Shown: positions 1 through 10,200, numbered from the stretch's first letter. The stretch is DNA of 64,000 nt from Plumapathes pennacea (GCA_964036295.1 OZ038462.1:28705759-28769758), one strand, 5' to 3'. Made by a program: numbers and translations. Notes: generated by a model not told the origin, from the sequence alone.

Positions 1-150
1 AAGGTGTGAAAAGTCAAGTTATCCCCACTGTGTGATATTTTTCTGGTGAGAAACTGAAAGTCTCTTTAGGGAGTTTCGCTCTTGTCCCTACTTTCCATTT
101 TAGTTTCCTCTGGTCTCGACCCCACCCAACGAGCTCACTGGCAAAGCCAG

Positions 151-829
151 TCTTGTTAATATCGAGTTGGATTTGGAAATGTAGATCGAGGATGTTACAG
201 CGGAAATCCTTATCATGTGCCACACAATTACTAAACGTAGACTATGAACTGTTCGTTCACATCGCAACTGATCCGTGTCAGCGAGAACAGTTATGCATGA
301 AAAAAAAAACCTTTAAAATCTAATTGTACCTTTCCCAACGCGACCACTTGAACAACTTTATGGTCGAGGAAACATTGGATTGTTTTCTTAATAAGTGAAA
401 GTGTTGTTATAGTGCTGGTGACCTCACGGTTCTGATTTTATCTGTACATCCGGCGAAACGAATACAATAAACATGAAATATTTTGAAAAGTCTTGTTAAT
501 ATCGAGTTGGATTTGGAAATGTAGATTGAGGATGTTACAGCGGAAATCCTTATCATGTGCCACACAATTACTAAACGTAGACTATGAACTGTTCGTTCAC
601 ATCGCAACTGATCCGTGTCAGCGAGAACAGTTATGCATGAAAAAAAAACCTTTAAAATCTAATTGTACCTTTCCCAACGCGACCACTTGAACAACTTTAT
701 GGTCGAGGAAACATTGGATTGTTTTCTTAATAAGTGAAAGTGTTGTTATAGTGCTGGTGACCTCACGGTTCTGATTTTATCTGTACATCCGGCGAAACGA
801 ATACAATAAACATGAAATATTTTGAAAAG
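151..829. repeat. Tandem duplication of a 340-bp unit
   Basis: Units 151-490 and 491-829 are near-identical, both running from TCTTGTTAATATCGAG to ATATTTTGAAAAG. Block A2 has one unit (from about 15353 to 15701), so copy number changed after the block duplicated. Confidence 0.88.
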
Positions 830-920
830 GAAACTCCGTGTTATTTCACAAGTGTTATACGTTTTTTTTTTCGGCTTTTTATCACACTGAGAACTGACCA
901 CTTAGTCCTAAGTCTTCTAA

Positions 921-1158
921 CAATGTAATACCAGCTCTTAAGAGAACTGGGCTGACTGCGTCGGCGTGGCGGAAGACAAACTGGTGTATCAACTAAGTGT
1001 TGATGAGGGCGGAACGCCGTCAAAGAGACAATAGCTGACGACGTTTCGAGCGCTAGCCCTTCGTCAGAGCGAATGACGAAGGGCTAGCGCTCGAAACGTC
1101 AGCTATTGTCTCTTTGACGGCGTTCCATTACCCTCATCAACACTTAGTTGATACACCA
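921..1158. mobile_element. Foldback insertion with 85-nt arms and 13-bp target duplication
   Basis: Arms 982-1066 and 1074-1158 pair almost perfectly around a 7-base loop. The insert is flanked by CTAAGTCTTCTAA at 908-920 and 1159-1171. Related unfilled sites are seen near 12230-12250 and 29270-29290. Confidence 0.8.
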
Positions 1159-1171
1159 CTAAGTCTTCTAA

Positions 1172-2188
1172 AACAACTTGTCGGCAACTGGAACAGCAAT
1201 TCAAACCTGAAAGCCTTATTTCATACCATTAGTCACTGCAAGGCCAAACCTTAGTGCACCTGAAATCTACGAGAAGGCTATTCAGCAATCGAAGTGACTA
1301 TATATTAGAAGAAACTTGATTTACCCGTCCTATTTACCTATAACCTATGAAAAACATTTCACCATAGTTTCGCTGTTAAATTTTAGATTTCTTCCGTATT
1401 TATATTTCAGCATTTTAAGACTTTGTCGGCGTTTTAGCTTGAGGGTCTGCTTGCTGAAGCACTTCACTATTTAGGTTCCGGTGTTGGTTTCATTCCCGCC
1501 CTTTTGACTCTGTGGATAGTAGGCGCGATCTGGTTGGTTAACGCGCGTGCATTTAACTCAACATACGCACGCGCGATCACGCACGTCAATTTGACGTCAG
1601 CTTGCGTCAAATTCGCTCTTTTCTTTGTTGTTTTTTCGCAAAGCTTCGTTTGCCTTATCTTATTACAGCAATCAAGCACTTTTCAGCTTACGTATATTGA
1701 ATTATAGAAGCACTTGGGAATTTTAACGAACACTCGAGAAGTTTGGAGAAGCACTCGACGTTAAAAATTGTTAAAATAAATTGTTGAAAATTACTGTTAA
1801 ACAGTTAAAAATTACCCTTCTATAAATCATCTCATGTGACTAGGGAATTCTGATATGAGACTTAAATTCAAAGTTCCCCGTCGTTGAGCCGACTTGACCT
1901 GGTTGTCAAGGGACAATTCGGAACAATTTGGAAATTGATTATAAAGAATAATATTACGGCTATCCAGAAGCGAACTTGTATTTACAAATGGAAGAGCTCA
2001 AACTTGACCTTCTAAATTAGGATTACAATATATATCACTGTGGGTGCCCATATAATTGTACGGGAACTTTTGGAACTTTTAAATTCATTTCAGTGAAAAA
2101 CGAACTTGATATGGAAGCGGAGACGAAGGAGACTAAGCGGATTGATAGAAATTATAAACGATGGCAGAGTTTTCGAGAGAATTCCGCC
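1172..2188. other. Repeat-unit DNA without a gene
   Basis: I see no supported gene. It holds the GC-rich CRE patch and, at 2030-2110, the first copy of the ATATATATCACTGTGGGTGCCC..TTCATTTCAG module. Equivalent DNA is at 16046-17063, and parts recur at 12250-12870, 24420-24740 and 29280-29740. Confidence 0.6.
1592..1599. promoter_or_regulatory. CRE in GC-rich upstream patch
   Basis: TGACGTCA within a patch rich in CACG and GCGCG (1520-1610). The A2 equivalent is at 16466-16473. Its link to a promoter is uncertain. Confidence 0.25.
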
Positions 2189-2195
2189 AAGACTG

Positions 2196-2212
2196 CCCGG
2201 GGGGCCCCGGGC
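2196..2212. mobile_element. Remnant of G/C-ended TIR element (deletion footprint)
   Basis: CCCGGGGGGCCCCGGGC lies between two AAGACTG repeats (2189-2195, 2213-2219). At the same place 23328-23843 holds a full 516-bp element between the same repeats, so this is the fused ends of a nearly removed copy. Confidence 0.7.
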
Positions 2213-2229
2213 AAGACTGTCACTCCAAA

Positions 2230-2394
2230 TGACGTCAACTAAATTTGCAGTGTGGGAGTTAATTTTCCCTTTTGACAGCTGAAGAGTATAGTATAATATA
2301 AGTGTGGGTATCCATATACTGCAACACAGTTTGTTAAACGATTCGTAAGGCTGATTACAGTGGCCAGGGACTGCAAAGTCGTCCTGCCCAGAAG
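2230..2394 (+). promoter_or_regulatory. CRE/TATA module and candidate 5' exon, copy 1
   Basis: A perfect CRE (TGACGTCA, 2230-2237) is followed about 55 bp later by an AT-rich TATA-like stretch (2287-2300), then a candidate leader exon ending CCCAGAAG at 2394 before GTGAGAG, a consensus 5' splice site. The exon has no useful ATG. The next matching acceptor downstream is at 3594-3595, directly before the CBP-like ORF. Promoter and splicing are inferred; no transcript data. Confidence 0.45.
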
Positions 2395-2516
2395 GTGAGA
2401 GCTAGAAGTTATATCCCGTTTGCAACGGCTAAGGGCCTTGCACTGAATTTGTACTGGCATACAGTTTTATGTTAAAACGTTGCAGAGTATGTGAAAAAAC
2501 GTAGCGTGCGTCACTC

Positions 2517-2600
2517 TATAGTTATGGATGCACGCCGGAAGTTGGGAGAGTACGAGAAAAGCGCAAGAGCAACTCTAGCTTCACGAGTTCATCCATAACG
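2517..2600. repeat. Foldback with TTATGGATG arms
   Basis: Short arms GTTATGGATG..  and ..CATCCATAAC enclose an AGAAAAGCGCAAGAGCAACT core. It belongs to the same family as 24141-24252; part of the right arm is missing. A2 copy at 17393-17472. Confidence 0.5.
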
Positions 2601-2618
2601 TGCCTGTCGCAGCAGCGA

Positions 2619-2687
2619 CAACAGGAATCGAACCCATGACCTTCGCGATACCGGTGCGACGCTCTAAACCATTAAGCTATGAAGCCA
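2619..2687 (-). mobile_element. tRNA-derived SINE head
   Basis: On the minus strand it has an A-box-like TAGCTTAATGG and a perfect B box GGTTCGATTCC, with D- and T-arm-like pairing and an acceptor that nearly pairs. The anticodon loop would read GGT (Thr-like) but with C at position 33, so it is SINE rather than a working tRNA. The core GTGAAAGTGACCCTCGCAG follows on the plus side at about 2801. Confidence 0.7.
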
Positions 2688-3079
2688 CATGGGCTGGTCA
2701 AGTGTGTGGTTCAAATTGTTCCCGTCGCAGTAATGGGAATGATATGATATGTATGATGAATCACATATATGTGAAATGCGCAACATTATTAGAATGCTTG
2801 TGAAAGTGACCCTCGCAGTTATAGCATTAAGCAGTTGCAAGGATCTAAATTATACTACGTAGTTTCAATTCTTGGTTTTCACTGACGGCACTATCCTCGA
2901 CCCCAGGCTCTTTTCGACAAACAACACTCTCTAAAATTGTATGTACCATTTTTTTGGCCCCAGAAATCAAAAGAGAATGGTTAAATTAGTCAACATGCAC
3001 AGTGTTGGCTTTCTAGCTTTAACTGTGGCGATGCAGCAGCAATTTCGTTTAGGAAATGTTATAGCAGTTTAGTATGCAA

Positions 3080-3120
3080 CCGCCATGTTGGTGTCCCACT
3101 CAGGGACATCAACATGGCGG
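3080..3120. promoter_or_regulatory. Hairpin of two inverted YY1-like motifs
   Basis: Two 18-bp arms (17 of 18 pair) flank a 5-base loop ACTCA. Each arm reads CCGCCATGTTG-like, which fits the YY1 core CCGCCATNTTG. It lies about 470 bp before the CBP-like exon, so it may belong to a proximal promoter. Factor binding is inferred. Confidence 0.4.
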
Positions 3121-3432
3121 CTGTTAACTTGCAACTTGAAATGAAGCTTATATGCGACTCATTTTGATGTCTATTGCACTTTTGCACAGTCCGCATAGTC
3201 AATTTGAAGTGTCTGTAGAAGAAAAACCTTATAACTCAGACGCCAGCGTTGATTTTAGTCGACGGACAGCGTGACAAGCGGCTTTGTTGTCACAGTAGTC
3301 AAACTTCCGTAGCTCCCGATGTATGCGTCGTATCAACTCAGAATTTTGCATGATGACTTAATTTCATAAATACCTTGAAAATAATAGTGTTTCAGCTTTG
3401 TAGGATGCACAATTGTCAAGATTATTTTTCAA

Positions 3433-3440
3433 TGACGTCA
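3433..3440. promoter_or_regulatory. Proximal CRE (TGACGTCA)
   Basis: Perfect palindromic CRE 155 bp before the exon of CBP-like copy 1. It lies inside the putative intron, so it is either an intronic element or part of an alternative promoter. Confidence 0.35.
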
Positions 3441-3581
3441 CATGAAAACCAAGAATTGGTGGTCGCTAAAACTAAAAAGAAATTATTCCATACAAACCTC
3501 TCTTGTGTTCGTCACTGGATCTTACCAGAATGGATCAGTAAAATAATATAAGAGACTCTGTATGGGAGCTTTTGGAACTTT

Positions 3582-3595
3582 TAAATTCATTGCAG
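3582..3595 (+). other. 3' splice acceptor before CBP-like exon, copy 1
   Basis: T-rich stretch ending TTCATTGCAG at 3595. Equivalents end at 19615 and 34161. The same TTTTGGAACTTTTAAATTCAT..CAG context also occurs at 2060-2093, 16940-16969 and 23182-23214, where no CBP-like exon follows, so the acceptor is part of the duplicated module. Confidence 0.45.
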
Positions 3596-3612
3596 TTAAG
3601 CAAAGGAACGAA

Positions 3613-4992
3613 ATGATGAGCATGGAACAGCGCACAAGTCGAAGGTCGCCTAAAATCTGGCCTCATCATAGTGCAGATCTTTGCTCAGACGCACATTGCC
3701 TCCTGCCAGCGTGCATCAACAGGAAGATGAAAAACAGATTGAACTGTGTACAAGTGAACAGCAGCGTCAGCCACAAAGGCAGAAGTAGTCACGCAACCAA
3801 GAATGGCTGCCACGCAATCGGCACAACCAAAAACAGCTGTCACACAACTCCAGTGACTCACGCGGTCCGTGATTTATGTCACATTTCAAACGGAGCGGGA
3901 GCAGCAGGAGGCGTCTCTGGTAAGAAACGTTTACGTCAACTGAACAGGAAGAGAAAAGGATCGCTTGAGGACATCCAAAAACGAGTTAGAAAGTCATCCG
4001 AAGAGCACAGCTTAAGCGTCGCTGCTACGGAGTCACCAAGTTGCCTGGCACGTGTAAATCACAAGTCTTTCCAGAAAATGGAAGTGCAAAGATCAGGCTA
4101 CACAAAAGGAACTTCTGCCACAAGTGTCCAAAACACGTCTTACGTACCGAAGGCCGGCGTGCTCAGTGGTCAGGAATCAGTTGTAAATCACGTGCCACCA
4201 TCTGATGTTTCAGAAGCTTCCATGTCAAACATGGTGTCCTGGATCTCACTACTGGATTCACGTCCTGACGCGCAGAGCACAGCGCAGACTAATCTGCCAT
4301 TGTCATTGCCATTTGACGAGTTTCTAGCTGTATCAGAGCAAGACTTGGAAAACATTGATCAATTCCTTGAGATTGCCCTCCTGAGCATGCACAAAAACGG
4401 CAACGCTGCAATTCCTTTGCCTGACAATCCCTTGTTCCCAGTCTCTGAGCGCATGGTCAGTAAAGATACCTCGTGCATTTCCTGGAAATGCAACACTCCC
4501 CAGACCATGCAAATGGCGCATCAATGTGACGCAGTTCTCGAGTGCAGAAATGCACCCCCCGAAAACAGTTCACCGGGATCCACAACCGTCATAGTGCCCA
4601 CTACAAACGCAAATCCAGGTCCATTCACGGCTCAAATTGCTTACACCAGCGATAACACCTTGACTGTGTCAAACCAAGGCAATAACAAGGCTGAACCGGG
4701 TTTCACTGCTGTAATTTACCCCACCGCCACTCAAATAGGTACTCATCCTAAACCACTGTCATGCCCTAGATCTGCTTCACCACTTCCCAAGCATAGTAGC
4801 ATTACAGGAAACAGTGCACAAGATATCAGCAGCCCCTTCTCTTATGCTGTACTTAACTGTTTGAGCAAAGTTTTTAGAATCTTCGACCAGCCCAGATCCT
4901 ACGAGCAGGAAAATCTGTTTACCTCCATCTTAGAAGAAACTGTGCTAAAATTAGAAAGCGCCACTTTAGTCTCAAAGATCACAAAAGAGTAA
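3613..4992 (+). CDS. CBP/p300-like mini-adaptor, copy 1 (TAZ-type zinc motif, partial KIX-like C-terminus)
   Basis: Predicted 459 aa protein, probably nuclear. Near the N-terminus a His pair is followed by Cys24, Cys29 and Cys34 with four residues between each Cys, then LPxC and a KMKNRLN stretch; this is the HCCC spacing and LPxC..MK signature of CBP/p300 TAZ domains, with two extra residues before MK. More Cys/His follow to about residue 90, but later zinc sites look irregular. Residues 100-140 are basic (possible NLS); 150-410 are Ser/Thr/Pro-rich and low in order. The last 41 residues (419-459) carry KVFRIF, then ENL, 12 residues, ESA, matching spacing in the KIX domain, but the end of the third helix is missing. 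No HAT or bromodomain. The frame is open 17 codons further up (3562), but a splice acceptor at 3594-3595 and a 2-nt indel in copy 3 argue that part is non-coding, so I start at the first ATG of the exon. TAZ assignment fair; KIX tentative. Confidence 0.62.
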   Translation: MMSMEQRTSRRSPKIWPHHSADLCSDAHCLLPACINRKMKNRLNCVQVNSSVSHKGRSSHATKNGCHAIGTTKNSCHTTPVTHAVRDLCHISNGAGAAGGVSGKKRLRQLNRKRKGSLEDIQKRVRKSSEEHSLSVAATESPSCLARVNHKSFQKMEVQRSGYTKGTSATSVQNTSYVPKAGVLSGQESVVNHVPPSDVSEASMSNMVSWISLLDSRPDAQSTAQTNLPLSLPFDEFLAVSEQDLENIDQFLEIALLSMHKNGNAAIPLPDNPLFPVSERMVSKDTSCISWKCNTPQTMQMAHQCDAVLECRNAPPENSSPGSTTVIVPTTNANPGPFTAQIAYTSDNTLTVSNQGNNKAEPGFTAVIYPTATQIGTHPKPLSCPRSASPLPKHSSITGNSAQDISSPFSYAVLNCLSKVFRIFDQPRSYEQENLFTSILEETVLKLESATLVSKITKE

Positions 4993-5279
4993 AAGCGACT
5001 TCCTGCGCTCATATCAGTAGAAAAATCAGTTGAATAGTGGACCACACGCCACATTTACAGTTTCAAAAAATGCAAGAAAGGTGAACTCGAGTTGTTTGAT
5101 TGTACTGCCACTTCAGGAAATGGCCGCTGCTGGGTGCACTATGTGTATGGATTTTTTCTCTAAATTGAATAATGCAAAATATTTGTAAAAGAATAAGCAT
5201 TTGGGCAGAGTGATTAAGGAGCTACAATGCTGGCCAAAAGTCGTAGGACACTTAGCCTTTCATCTAAAAATTATGACTC

Positions 5280-5400
5280 TTTTCCTCTTCCCCCCCCCCC
5301 CCTCCCCCCCTTACATGTTGACTGAGTGTGCTCAAAGTGCACTCCCTTTATGCAACATTGTATGGGGGGGGGGGGGAGGGGGAAGGGTTAGGGTTAACTT
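5280..5400. repeat. Poly-C/poly-G inverted pair with two telomere-like units
   Basis: C-rich run near 5290-5310 and G-rich run near 5364-5385, then AGGGTTAGGGTTAAC. Could fold as a hairpin or G-quadruplex. Equivalents at 21310-21430 and 35865-35960 differ in run length. Two TTAGGG units are too few to call a telomere. Confidence 0.5.
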
Positions 5401-5509
5401 TCGGAAAAGGAGGCGCTTTCGTTGTTGAAAAGACAGTAATGTTGAAAAATAGCATTTTTTTCAGTGTCCCACATACTTTTGATCAAATTCGACTTGTAAA
5501 TTATTTGTT

Positions 5510-6165
5510 AATTTTCCACCGAAATATGACAGTTTACATCCCAATAATGTAAACTATTTGTGATATTATTTTGTAAATTTTGTAATGCGTAAGAGCAGAT
5601 CTCCGGAGAGGTTAAGCTCCTTTCAGACGGAGCTCCTCACATGTGCCGAACCTAATGCAAAATTGCTCAAACAATGGTTTTTGCTCCTGCATTTGCATTA
5701 GGTTCGGCGCATGCGCGTAGCGGCGTCTGATACGAACCTTGAATTCGACGAGTGTGGATTGTTTTCTTTTCCACCGAAATAAGACAGTAATGCCAAATAT
5801 TTGCACATAATATTTGTAAAATTTGTCATGAACGAAAATGTAGATTTTTTTCCACTGAAATGTATGTATATAATTAGCAATATTACCACCGAAATAAGAC
5901 AGTTTTACAACCCTCTAATGTCAAATACTTGCATGTAATATTTATAAATTTTGAAATGAACGAAAATGTGGATTTTATTTTCACCGAAATACATGTAATT
6001 AACAGTATTACATTTCAAGTTCAGAGGTGTGGATTTTTTCCATCAAAATAAGACAGTTTTACAACCCTCTAATGTCAAATACTTGCACATAATACTTTTA
6101 AATTTTGTAATGAACGAAAATGTGGATTTATTTCACCGAAATAGTCTGAAATGTCAAGAAGCGGT
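5510..6165. repeat. Diverged tandem repeats downstream of CBP-like copy 1
   Basis: Repeating blocks of roughly 80-165 bp built from CACCGAAATAAGACAG, AATGTCAAATACTTGCA and AATGAACGAAAATGTGGATT. Small open frames here are shadows. Confidence 0.75.
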
Positions 6166-6684
6166 GAGTTTTGAAAAATGCATGACTCAAATGTTTTTAC
6201 ACAACAGCAAAGGGAACAAGACGGCACCTTCGCTCAAGTCGATACGAGCAGCCATTGATCGATCGCTCACTTCGGTTCGCCTTCGCGATGTAAACAGTTT
6301 TCCACCACCACCGACTCTGCCCTCACAGAAGCAAATATAGTTTTCTTCTTCAATATTCCTTGCTGATGTTCAAGCATCTCCAGCTTCAGTTCTCGTTCAG
6401 CACAGCCAGTTGTCAGTTTCAAGCAGCATCACAAACATCGCACATGGCGAGCAACCGAACGGTATACAGCGAACGAAGCCTTTGCATGATCGTTCTACCA
6501 ATTCAGAATTTGTAGGAAAGTATGGAAAATATACAGCAACGAATCAGTGTGTAAATCTCGCGAGAGCAGACATGTTAAATTTCACTAAAATAGTTCTTGC
6601 TTCATTGCATGACAGTGAATAGAGAGTTTATTGTTGTCTACTGTAAACTATTATTTTTCAAAAAAATAAAGTTGATCGCTATAA
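6166..6684. other. Tail of block A1 with AATAAA
   Basis: Matches 22176-22484 up to 6454, then unique. A 71-codon frame (6410-6622) is followed by AATAAA at about 6664; I do not recognise the product and have no splice support. Confidence 0.3.
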
Positions 6685-8597
6685 CATGACGAGCCGCACG
6701 CCTTGACAACGGCCTTTCGGTGGGGACAAATTGTCCCCACCGCCCGTGGAGTGCGGTCTGCTTGGTATGAATGACAGAGGTGTAAACTCCAAACCATTAG
6801 CACAGTCGGTGTGCCGATAATCACTTTGTCCTGAATTAGAAATTGTAATTTTAGCCGGCAATCGTACTCTGGGGTGCCTTTCTCACTCTACAACAGAAGT
6901 CGCGCTTATGTGGCGAAAATTATCAGTCGGCATCTAACGAAAGAGCTTGATGCCCAGTAAAAAAAATCTTATTAGTTTTCCGCCAGTCACAAACAATGTC
7001 ATTGATTTGACTTCACTTCCGTGCAATATTTCCTCACAAAGATTCGCGCCGAAACACGCACTTCCTGAGATCATTACAGTGGTCAGGTAGTCGCCGAAAC
7101 ACTCAATGAATGGTTTCTATGCACCGCAATCAAAAAGCTATAATATGTCCGTTCAATCTCTTCCCTGTTATGTCACGTTATCGAGTTTTATGACTGAATC
7201 AGCTGCTAGCAGACATAGTGCCGAATCGAAAATCAATTTTTGTAAATCCGAATTTCAAATTAGATGCTGAAGCCGTTATCAAAATCTTACAAAAGACTGT
7301 TTCAAGTTTAGTTATCAGTGAAAAATGTCCCGCGGTATTAATCCAATAACAGTCGATTCAATCAGGCTCATCCACATCAGGCAACTCTCAGCTGTCATGA
7401 AATCAGCATGATAGTATCCAGTTCCTGTTTTAGGAATAAAATTACATTTGCGGGGCATTACTATTTTACGCGGGAAGGACAAGAGGCAGGATTGAGAGGG
7501 TTAGCGAATCACTTGTGTAGTGGTATAATCGGTTGAGGGTAAGCTATCGCTATTTCAGTTAATCCGCGAGATTTATTCGGGCCGAATTCCCGTGTGTACG
7601 TTCTGGCCACATGTTTGGTTTTGTGGCCGGATCTTGCTCTGTAATTGTTTAGCTGCAAATTTCAGGATGGGTAGATATATTAGTTTAGACTTATGTTTCT
7701 TGAAGTATGGCTCATAGCTTTAAAAATTATATGTTGAAGTGATTGTGGCTCTTTTTGTGTGACGGCCAGATCCGTTCAATCGGTGGTTTTGAGCGAACCA
7801 TATTACTGCGAGATCACCTCGCGAACAAAGCCAAGGGTACTTGTCAAAGGTCTAGCCCTCGGCCCGCGTATAGTATTATCTGATCACAGCATGGTTACTT
7901 GTAAACTCGCGCAGGCCCAAAGGTTTATATAGTCATAGCGAAAGATTAAGTTTAATTTTCAAAACTGATCGATGTTTGGACATTGCAGGCAGCTTTATGA
8001 AATGTATTTTACTCATTGCGGCAAATGGAATGGTTTAAAGCTAAATTAAGCTTTGTTAGGAGAACACAAGACAAAACTCCGGGCATACTCACACAGAAAG
8101 TACAAGAGCATTAACTCGTACGTGGTCGTTTGAGTCTTTGATCAATTATAGGGCGAAGTATTTATAATTTGATTGAAGTTTTGTCGAGAACTCTACTGGT
8201 GTTTTTAGTGGTGTTTGGGGGTTTTAAGTTGAACCGCAACCTTGTGCGAAAAAAAGAGAACTCCTTGGCTTTCAACCGGCTACTATTACTGCGAAATACT
8301 ATAATTTCGGATACATATTTTACGACTTCGGTTATTACCTGACCTGGCAGAATCTTAGTGCAGCAATGTTCTGAGGAAGTGTGTGTTTCGGCACGAATCT
8401 TTGTGAAGGAACATTGTATGGAAGTGAAGTCAAATTCAGGTAAAATAGCTTGTAGCCGTCCAGTTTCAGCAGTCTTCTTGTCGTTGCGATCGTAACTCCA
8501 ACAAAACAAGTAAGATCTCGCCTGTGCGAAGTAAACATCTCGGCTTTTTTTGGACCAAATTTCAGCCATTTGGGATCTTTCTATTACTACCTGACTA
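6685..8597. repeat. Repeat block B, uninterrupted copy
   Basis: Pairs with 48834-54919, which is split by a Helitron. Contains inverted ~110-bp units with CACTTCCGTGCAATATT at 7010-7090 (forward) and 8330-8450 (reverse), with another reverse unit at 8580-8700 that extends just past the shared block; so it may be an old TIR element. Position 6971/6972 is the Helitron empty site. Confidence 0.85.
6719..6741. repeat. 23-bp near-perfect palindrome
   Basis: Arms GGTGGGGACAA pair completely around one central base. Conserved without change at 48868-48890. Confidence 0.7.
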
Positions 8598-9300
8598 GAC
8601 AGAATCTTAGTTGCTGCAATGTTCCCAGGAAGTGGATGTTCCGACACGAATCTTTGGGAGGGAATATTGCACGGAAGTGAAGTCAAAATCAGGTAAAACC
8701 GTTTTTGTAGTGATTGGCTTTTTTCCAAGACTGATATACGCGTCAATCTTGCTTATCAGCTTATTTTGGTAGGATAAAAAGTTGTCAATTTTAATACTCG
8801 GCGACGGACGGCTACTTTAAATTTGCGCAATAGCTTAGTGTATCAGCCCATTTGTCAAAGAAAAAATGACAAACTTTGAAGAGACTCAAAAAATACAGCA
8901 AAACAGCCCCAAAGCTCAGTGAATTCTTGATATCCGGTTTTCACAAAGCAGCTCAGCAGGCTGGCGTTTGCCCCACGGGAAACATTCTCACCCCAAGGAT
9001 CGAGGCGCTTGCGTGCTGTTTTGCTTACACCTTTGTTCGCCGCAGTTAATTGGGATTAAAACAGCTTGGTTAGCAACGGGTACTTACGGCTCAACCCGGC
9101 TGCGGCTCCTCTAACACCTTGTGAATTTTTGCTTACAAGCACCGCCCCCACCCCCTCGTCAAGCGTGCGAAACTGGACACGAGTCAATAGTATCTCGTCG
9201 AGTTTTCGACTGTTTCGGACCATTTTTTTGTTAGAATATCCAGTGTGGGCTCCCTGTGTTATGAGACGCAGCACTTCACTTCTCCTTGAGAACTACCAGT
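8598..9300. other. Repeat-derived spacer without a gene
   Basis: Starts with another CACTTCCGTGCAATATT-type unit (8580-8700). From about 9150 it matches 22705 onward. Frames here are antisense shadows of repeats. Confidence 0.5.
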
Positions 9301-9649
9301 ACTAAAAGTACACAGGAAACAGGATGCAGCTGGGTATCTAGTTGGAATGTGTATCCTGTGGTTGTTTATAATCACGACTTCGGCCTAAACTGACGCATGT
9401 TCTAGAAATGTTATTTATATTTGATAGAGTTTCTTTTATTTGATTAAAATAACACGCCCTACAGTATCCGGCACAAGTTTATTTGTGGACGTCCAATGAT
9501 TCAGTAATAACCTGACGTGACAAAACAGCTGAGTTCGATCTCATATCTACTGGGAGGAGTTTTCTTTTGTTCCCTTTTAACAGCTGAAGATTACAATATA
9601 TATCACTGTGGGTGCCCATATAATTGTATGGGAACTTTTGGAACTTTGA

Positions 9650-10023
9650 ATTTTGGTATTTTAAAGGGGTACAAAAAACGCCAGGAAAAACCGGGGAAAA
9701 AAAAAAGGCGGAAGACCAGAAACTCCGCCTTATTAAAAGTGGGACTGCACCCCGCCGTGGAATCGAAGGCTACAAATCAAAGCAAGAGATGTTTGTACTG
9801 CCTGATGCTTCCCGCCAGTTTAGGAACTGAATAAATGATCTGTTGAAGAATATCGCGTTCTTGATCAAAGGTATAAAAAAGGCGTGCATTTGTACTGGAG
9901 GTATATAAAAGGGTCCCGATTTTGCCCCCAGGATGGTATTTGAAAGGGTAAGGGGTTGACAGTCCGAGCGGAGCCTCCCTGTACAAAAGTCCTTTGAGTA
10001 CCAGCCCCCGCCCCTGGGCAAGA
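9650..10023. mobile_element. G/C-ended TIR element, left end deleted
   Basis: From GGTATTTTAAAGGGGTAC to GCCCCTGGGCAAG it matches the right 70% of 23328-23843. The left end and its target repeat are missing. Confidence 0.65.
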
Positions 10024-10036
10024 TTGCCACTCCAAA

Positions 10037-10200
10037 TGACGTCAACTAAATTTGCAGTGTGGGAGTTACTTTTCCCTTTTGACAGCTGAAGAGTATAGTA
10101 TATATGAGTGTGGGTATCCATATACTGCAACACAGTTTGTTAAACGATTCGTAAGGCTGATTACAGTGGCCAGGGACTGCAAAGTCGTCCTGCCCAGAAG
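10037..10200 (+). promoter_or_regulatory. CRE/TATA module and candidate 5' exon, copy 2
   Basis: Same module: CRE at 10037-10044, TATA-like stretch near 10095-10104, exon end CCCAGAAG at 10200 followed by GTGAGAG. No CBP-like ORF follows before the next module at 17105, so it is an orphan copy or a very distant 5' exon. Confidence 0.4.

Larger units (their letters stand above)
1..6454. repeat. Segmental duplication block A1
   Basis: Pairs with 15204-22484 over its whole length and is near-identical. The main differences are an extra tandem 340-bp unit here (151-829) and loss of about 1.15 kb at 2612 that block A2 keeps (roughly 17488-18640). Confidence 0.9.

Noticed and set aside
2619-2687. 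Functional tRNA-Thr gene
   Set aside because: Acceptor and anticodon stem mispair, position 33 is C, and four copies sit in a larger repeat body; fits a SINE.
3562-3612. Upstream 17-codon extension of the CBP-like ORF
   Set aside because: It crosses a splice acceptor and is frame-broken in copy 3; the same TTTTGGAACTTTTAAATTCAT text occurs elsewhere without the gene.
5380-5400. Telomeric repeat
   Set aside because: Only two TTAGGG units next to poly-G runs; no array.
5510-6165. CRISPR-like array of repeats
   Set aside because: Units are long, diverged and directly adjoining, with no uniform short repeat and spacer pattern, in eukaryotic DNA.
8162-8746. 194-codon minus-strand frame (and its relative 54486-54968)
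   Set aside because: It is made of two diverged copies of a ~110-bp repeat unit and has no known motif; the second copy is shorter because the block ends.
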